Source: Thamnaconus septentrionalis
Taxonomy: Eukaryota > Chordata > Actinopteri > Tetraodontiformes > Monacanthidae
NCBI GenBank assembly: GCA_009823395.1
Contig: CM020506.1
Coordinates: forward strand, 22,926,501-22,990,500
DNA: 64,000 bases
Direction of reading: 5' to 3'
The position numbers and the translations under genes are program-made. How positions within the stretch are numbered: position 1 is the first letter of the stretch; every line of letters begins with the position of its first letter. The notes below the pieces were generated by a model. It saw only the letters and a program-made list of their open reading frames with translations, did no database searches and was not told the DNA's origin. Below, piece after piece: positions 59,282 through 64,000 of this stretch.

Positions 59282-59284
59282 TCA
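59282..59284 (-). promoter_or_regulatory. UGA CUAG stop context between ORF1 and ORF2
   Basis: The stop codon and next four nt read TGA CTAG, the consensus for efficient eukaryotic stop readthrough. ORF1 and ORF2 are in frame across it. Readthrough is inference. Confidence 0.5.
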
Positions 59285-59887
59285 TGCGGAGCTGTGAACA
59301 GAGTTACGGATGTGTGAGGTAAACAATGATTTTCCCGAGCTGTTGAGGTGGATGCCATCGTGGCTGTAATGTTCAGGGCTATTCCAGAAAGGGCCGAAGT
59401 TATCAATGAAGCGGATGTTGTGAGCGCAGCAGTAAGCCTGAGCCCAGCGGCTCAGCGTGAGGAGACGGGTGCGGCGCTCCTTGCGCGGAAGGACAGTAGG
59501 CAAGGGTCCGCTGATAAAAATTGCCTTGCCACAGTCGGTGACGGACATTAAAAGTTTTTTAAAATCTTGTTTGGTTTTGTTGGATTGATGGTGAGTGGTG
59601 TCATTTGCGCCGACATGGAGGATGATGCGGTGGACTGAGGAGGGGAGTGAGCGGAGAAGGGAGGGTATTTTTTCTGTGATGTCGGCCAATGTGGCGCCCG
59701 GAAAAGGGAGAGTGATGGCGTTAAAAAAGCGGATACCTCTGATCATGGAGTCACCGATGATGGCTGTGGTCAGCGGGAAGAGCGGTGCGTGTGGTGGGCC
59801 AGTTGGTGCACTATCGGAGGAATATTGAATGGAGTCTGCGGTTGGAATGTCGGGTATGTGTCGGCGGGTGTGGAAAATCCCTGACAT
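59282..59887 (-). CDS. L2 LINE ORF1 with SGNH esterase domain
   Basis: 201 codons, starting at 59887 (MSGIFHTRRH); an in-frame TGA lies just upstream, which fixes the start region. The SGNH/GDSL hydrolase blocks are IIGDSMIRG (Ser), HVGANDTTHH (block III) and HDGIHLNSSGKSLF (Asp-x-x-His). ORF1 proteins of CR1/L2-like LINEs commonly carry such an esterase. ORF1 ends with TGA followed by CTAG and continues in the same frame into ORF2. Confidence 0.85.
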   Translation of the reverse strand: MSGIFHTRRHIPDIPTADSIQYSSDSAPTGPPHAPLFPLTTAIIGDSMIRGIRFFNAITLPFPGATLADITEKIPSLLRSLPSSVHRIILHVGANDTTHHQSNKTKQDFKKLLMSVTDCGKAIFISGPLPTVLPRKERRTRLLTLSRWAQAYCCAHNIRFIDNFGPFWNSPEHYSHDGIHLNSSGKSLFTSHIRNSVHSSA

Positions 59888-59981
59888 CCTCCCTGCACCT
59901 TCATACTTCCCCCTCCTCTACCTGCATCCATCACGGCCAAAGAGGGCGGAGCTTAAGTGATATAGGAAGCCAGCTCTACAC

Positions 59982-60307
59982 TGTCACACCCCTATTTTCC
60001 CCTGAGAACAAAGGAGCTGGCTGGCCGCATGTCAGGAGTCACAGTTGTGTGTACTGAGTCCTTGAAATGTGAGTTTATGTTATATTTCCGTATTTAGAAT
60101 CTGATTATGTGCGGCCTGTTTATGTTTTGAGAGTTATTCCTTATTTCAAGAATGTTTGTTTTGAATAGAGAACCTGTGTTGAATTGTTACAATATTTACC
60201 CTTTATTTTATTTCTTTCATCAGAAAAAACCAGTACAAACAATACCCCATACAATAAACTATTGGATCATCACATCATCTGCCTCCATCTGACTGTTCTA
60301 ATAGACA
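59982..60307 (+). mobile_element. BEL/Pao 5' LTR
   Basis: 326 bp from TGTCACACCCC to TCTAATAGACA, with TGTC...GACA ends. It contains an ACAATAAAC polyadenylation-type signal at about 60250. It is followed by a leader and the BEL/Pao gag. The 3' LTR lies beyond the window, so the ends are inferred from one copy. Confidence 0.6.
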
Positions 60308-60410
60308 GACCCATTGAGTTGATCACCCCCTGGAACCAGGCTGTTTAGCTAGCCTTCCATCTGCAAACTAAATATTTTACCGGTCCTTCGAGCCGGATAG
60401 GATCAATTCA

Positions 60411-61394
60411 ATGGATAGAGCACGCGCACAACCCTATAGACGGCCAGCACGTTCCCTGAGACCACCAGGATATCTGACAGATTACCAGACCTCATTCCCT
60501 AGTTTGCCTTCAGGAGCCATTGCTGCTATTCCTCCACCTCCACACCCCCAAGCTACTCCCCAACCGTCTCAGCCTCCTGATGAAGCCAGCCAGATACACA
60601 CCCCTTCAGCTGAGAGAAGTTTGGCTCTGGATGAACAAATTGCACTACCTCTCGAACTCTCCAGTGCTGCAAATGAAAGGCAAAGAAGGGAAGAAGCTGG
60701 AAACATGGATATGGCAGTTATGAGAGCAGAAATAGAGCAGATTAAAGGTCTCATTTTGGATTTGGAAAAACGGTTAAGGCTCTGGGGAGAAGGTTGAGAG
60801 ACAGTCATGTTCTCCTTCCTCCTGTTCGTCAGTTTCCTGGATCCTGACCCGGCTGATGAGCCCCCACCACCTTGTATACGTCCAAATCCTCCAGCTGTGG
60901 TTAAAGAATTGCAAGACATGTTATGTGAGCATAACATCCCATTAAATCAGCCTGATAATCCTCCCTCGCCACCTGCACCCAGCCGCCTTCACTCTCTGCC
61001 GCCATCTCCTGGTTGTTTACTGCCTACACCACGGCCGGTAAGGCCCAAATCCAGCCAGGCCACACAGACCAGTCTGTCCTCTGAGCGTTCTTACATACAA
61101 CAACCTTACCTTGAAGCTTCAAGTGAGCATCCTGACACACAGCAGCTATGTTCCAGAGCCTCTACAACATCCTCTCATGATGGGCCACCATTGGATCTAA
61201 CAACTACAAAGTGTCAGCATTCTCACCATCATCGCACCACTTCAAGAATAATGAGTCAACCACTACAGCCTTTTCCTGGGCAGCAGGACTTCCATCCTGC
61301 TGTCACACCAGCTCTGCAGAGGTACGACCCTCCTCAGCGGAATGCTCCTTTAACCACAATGGCCCCTGCCTCCCAGCCTCCTCAGCTGGCAATG
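60411..61394 (+). pseudogene. gag: BEL/Pao gag, N-terminal part with one stop
   Basis: Begins MDRARAQPYRRPARSLRPPG at 60411. A Pro-rich stretch and a NMDMAVMRAEIEQIKGLILD helix follow, then a TGA at 60795-60797. The same frame continues (PDPADEPPPPCIRPNPPAVV, then LQDMLCEHNIPLNQPDNPPS) to 61394. At the ten-C run 61395-61404 the coding frame changes. This is the low-complexity N-terminal region of gag; it precedes the capsid-like part in the next entry. Confidence 0.7.
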
Positions 61395-61404
61395 CCCCCC
61401 CCCC

Positions 61405-63901
61405 TTCAATGAATCTCCCAGCATCCGCATTTGAATTTGTCAATCCTCACAATGTGCAGGCCGCTTGTCTGCATCCCCCGACTGCTGTGAACCCTGTTGA
61501 ACCTCCCTACCCGCGGCCTCCTGCTCCTTCGAATGATTATCAGCTGCCTCCAGCTTTTTCACATCAACCTCCCTTACCACTCCAGGCCACTGCAGCTGAT
61601 CATCACTTGTATCCTAGCGCAGCCCCCTCTCTGAATGTTCAGGGTTCAGATTACACCAACCGACCTTGGTCGGTTTTTCCAAACCCACCGCAGCCATCAC
61701 TAAGGTCAAGCAGAGTCTCTCATGTTGCAGCCCCCTCCTTTCCATACTTTACTCGAGATGACCCCAGACAGTTTGCCCTGCTTAAGATGGCTCTGACAAA
61801 CCTTCTGCCCGATGATGAAAGTGAGCACTTTAAATATCATGTCTTACTGGACCACTTGAAGTTGGACACTGCTTGTCACCTCGCTTTAGCCTATGCACAT
61901 CATCCATTTCCTTACACCAGAGCGATGTCAGCCCTACAGCAGAGGTATGGCCAGCCACAGCAACTAGTGCTGAGGGAAATCGCAGCCATCCAGAATCTTC
62001 CCTCTGTTCGTCCTGGTGATTCTAGAAGCTTCAGCGACTTTGCTATTCGGGTCCGAGCTCTCATAGGCATGCTGCAGTCCCTGGAAGATGGTGAGGGAGA
62101 TGCAGAGTTGGCTTGTGCATCCCAGGTACAGCAGCTACTGGGAAAACTCCCCTCTGAGCATGTTGCTAATTATGCCAGATTTACTCGTGCTTTAAAACCA
62201 GGCGTTCCTCATAACCTGATCGACTTCTCCAACTGGTTGGAGGAGGAAGCGGAGTGTCAGGCTATGGCTACACAAACGCGTGAAAATCAGAAAGTACAAA
62301 GAGAGGAAAGGAAACCTGCAAAGCCCAGTTACTCAAAGTCCAGCAACCCAGTGGCCACCATACTCCATGGAACTAGTCACCCTCAGAAATATGCCCAGCA
62401 ACCTGCGGTTGAGTTTACCACATGTCGTGGTCAGACATGCCCATTCTGTGGAGTCCCTGACCATCACCTGAGTGTCTGTCCAGATTTTCGTCAACTATCA
62501 GATGATGCAATCAGGAAGTGGATCCAGGAGAAAGGACGATGCTGGAGATGCGCACGTGAGCACAGAGCCTCAAACTGTGACCTCAAGAAGCTTTGCCCGA
62601 AATGCAAAGGAAAGCACCTAGGAGTCCTTCATGAAGTGAACCAGCCACGAAGAGACTCAAGCACCTCCTGCCTCATTCGTTCTAGCTGCAGTACCCGAGT
62701 CCTCTTGAAAGTTGTCAAGGTTCTTCTAAGTTACAGGGGGCGGAACCTTGAAACTTACGCAATATTGGATGATGGTTCTGAGCGAACTATGCTGTTAGCA
62801 ACTGCAGCCCGTTTTCTTGGTCTTGATGGGGCGGCTGAGTCTCTCATGCTGAAAACTGTCCGTCAGGGGACAGAGACTCTACCTGGTTCCAGAGTCACCT
62901 TCAACATCTCTTCAGCATCAGATGCAGATAAGAAATTTGTTGTGAAGGATGTCTTCACTTCTGAGAGACTAGCCCTTGCCTCACAAACTTATCCTGCCCA
63001 GGTTCTTAAGAGGTTCAAACACTTGCGTGGCCTACCAATTCAGGCTTTCCAGAAAGTTGAGCCATTGCTTCTTATCGGTTCTGATCATCCTCATCTGGTC
63101 TGTCCTGTGGAACGAGTTCGTTTGGGTCCAGGGGGAGGCCCAGCAGCTGTCCATACACGTCTTGGTTGGGCCTTGCAAGGACCAACAACTTTACCTGAGG
63201 ACCACCTTGTCACCTCAGGTTACCCTTCTCCAGAACCCAAATCGAAGGTTCAGTCCTTGTTTCTCTCCTGCACAGCCCCAGATGTAGACCTTTATCGTGC
63301 AGTTGAAAGGCTGTGGAAAATAGATGTCTTTCCTTATCAAAGTGAGAAAGTCAACACACGTTCCAAACAAGACAAGGAGGCACTGGCTTGCCTTGACAGC
63401 CAGACGACGAGAGTGGAGGTTAATGGTGTTGGACGCTACGCCACCCCACTGCTTCGCAAGACGAATGCCCCGGGACTGCAGGCTCCAAAGGAAGCGGTTC
63501 TACCAGCTCTCAGGCGCACTGAACGGAAACTGCTAAAGAACCCTCCAAAGGCAGCCATCTACAATCACGAGATTGAGAAGTTGCTTGAAGCTGGATATGT
63601 GAAGAAGCTTAGCCCTGTGGACGTGGCCCTAACCCAGGAATCAGCCTGGTACATACCTCACCATCTTGTGGAACACAATGGCAAGCATCGTTTGGTGTTC
63701 AACTGTTCCTTTCACTACCAAGGGCAAGTCCTGAACGAATATCTTCTTCCTGGCCCAGTTTTAGGCCCTTCCTTGATGGGTGTCTTGCTGCGCTTCCGTC
63801 AGCATTCCGTTGCCATTTCTGGTGATATCAAAGCCATGTTCCACCAGGTCAGATTGCTGGCTGAAGACAGGCCACTCCTTCGTTTCCTCTGGCGAAACAT
63901 G
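61405..63901 (+). CDS. BEL/Pao gag-pol: gag, zinc fingers, protease, start of RT
   Basis: The frame is open from 61211, but its first part (to 61394) is a shadow. Gag shows YFTRDDPRQFALLKMALTNL and LREIAAIQNLPSVRPGDSRS. Three zinc fingers follow: CPFCGVPDHHLSVC, CWRCAREHRASNC and CPKCKGKHLGVLH. The protease has ETYAILDDGSERTML. Next come LIGSDHPHLVCPVERVRLGP and TRLGWALQGP. RT begins with LLEAGYVKKLSPVDVALTQE, WYIPHHLV and FNCSFHYQGQVLNEYLLPGP, SGDIKAMFHQV. It ends at a TGA (63902); the same frame resumes with VYEWQVLPFGTTCSPCCATY, the next RT block, to the window end. Confidence 0.88.
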
Positions 63902-64000
63902 TGACGAGAAGAACCAGTGGAAGTCTATGAGTGGCAAGTTCTGCCCTTTGGTACCACATGCAGCCCTTGCTGCGCCACCTATGCCCTGCAGCGACACATG
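63902..64000 (+). pseudogene. BEL/Pao RT continuation after in-frame stop
   Basis: After TGA, REEPVEVYEWQVLPFGTTCS and PCCATYALQRHM continue the RT in the same frame. The stop is therefore a point mutation, not the end of the gene. Confidence 0.8.

Larger units (their letters stand above)
55980..59960 (-). mobile_element. L2/Maui-like LINE, nearly intact
   Basis: Minus strand. The 3' end carries an (ATT)n-type tail (AATAATAATAATAAT on the plus strand at 55983) after an AAGCGCTTTATAAATAAA stem and signal. ORF1 and ORF2 follow each other in one frame with only two in-frame stops over 1235 codons. The 5' end is placed loosely, just before the BEL/Pao LTR. Confidence 0.85.
59982..64000 (+). mobile_element. 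BEL/Pao LTR retrotransposon, 5' part
   Basis: LTR, leader, gag and the first part of pol up to reverse transcriptase, running off the window end. Reading frames are broken by one stop in gag, one frame change in a C-run and one stop in RT. Confidence 0.85.

Noticed and set aside
61211..61394. N-terminal part of the 897-codon open frame
   Set aside because: Up to the C-run, gag coding is in the other frame; this part only happens to be open.

Overview
The window looks like non-coding, transposon-packed nuclear DNA from a teleost fish, probably a percomorph. The evidence is the repeat content. It holds fish-type Rex1 and L2/Maui-like LINEs, Tc1 elements with long terminal repeats, PIF/Harbinger elements with 3-bp target duplications, a tRNA-derived SINE in three copies, a sushi/Tf1-like chromovirus with two LTRs, a BEL/Pao element, and multi-exon genes broken by GT/AG introns. 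There is no operon structure. I found no intact ordinary host gene, rRNA, tRNA gene or CRISPR array. The many open frames inside (TA)n or poly-purine tracts are artefacts.

Region by region: 0-5 kb has a BEL/Pao integrase scrap, a hAT MITE and a telomere-like array. 5-7 kb has a decayed IS3-type integrase-core gene on the minus strand, split by a SINE. 7-9.6 kb is a 5'-truncated LINE with another SINE in its 3' part. 10-15 kb is mostly unassigned, with LINE tails and a Tc1 scrap. 16.35-18.0 kb is a full-length Tc1 element. 18.9-20.6 kb is a Gypsy LTR plus RNase H remnant carrying a MITE. 22.3-25.8 kb is a large inverted-repeat structure with long (TA)n tracts, one of which carries a second Tc1. 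27.4-29.9 kb is a three-level nest (palindromic element, LTR-like sequence, tandem MITE dimer). 31.3-34.5 kb is a Rex1 LINE split by a Harbinger element. 36.2-39.4 kb is a Harbinger element with a Myb-like gene and a nested MITE. 40-44.7 kb has an internally deleted LINE, an LTR, a SINE, and a Gypsy remnant with a SCAN-like gag that is split by Rex1. 44.8-50.2 kb is a chromovirus complete from end to end. 50.3-55.97 kb has a HECT-family (G2E3-like) gene converging on a second IS3-type integrase gene, then a ZBED-type hAT transposase. 56-59.9 kb is a nearly intact L2 LINE. From 59.98 kb to the window end is the 5' LTR and gag-pol of a BEL/Pao element.

The points most worth following up are: (1) the chromovirus 44827-50191 carries a 10-nt primer-binding site complementary to a segment of its own LTR about 28 nt below a TATA box, the arrangement expected for Tf1/sushi-type self-priming; (2) the L2 LINE has ORF1 and ORF2 in one frame, separated only by UGA CUAG, the known stop-codon readthrough context; (3) the tail-to-tail pair of a HECT-family gene and an IS3-type integrase gene; (4) the inverted-repeat element 22299-25827. 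Many reading-frame breaks lie in homopolymer or dinucleotide runs, so assembly error is a live alternative to biological decay. All family assignments were made by eye from motifs and remembered family architecture, with no database search.
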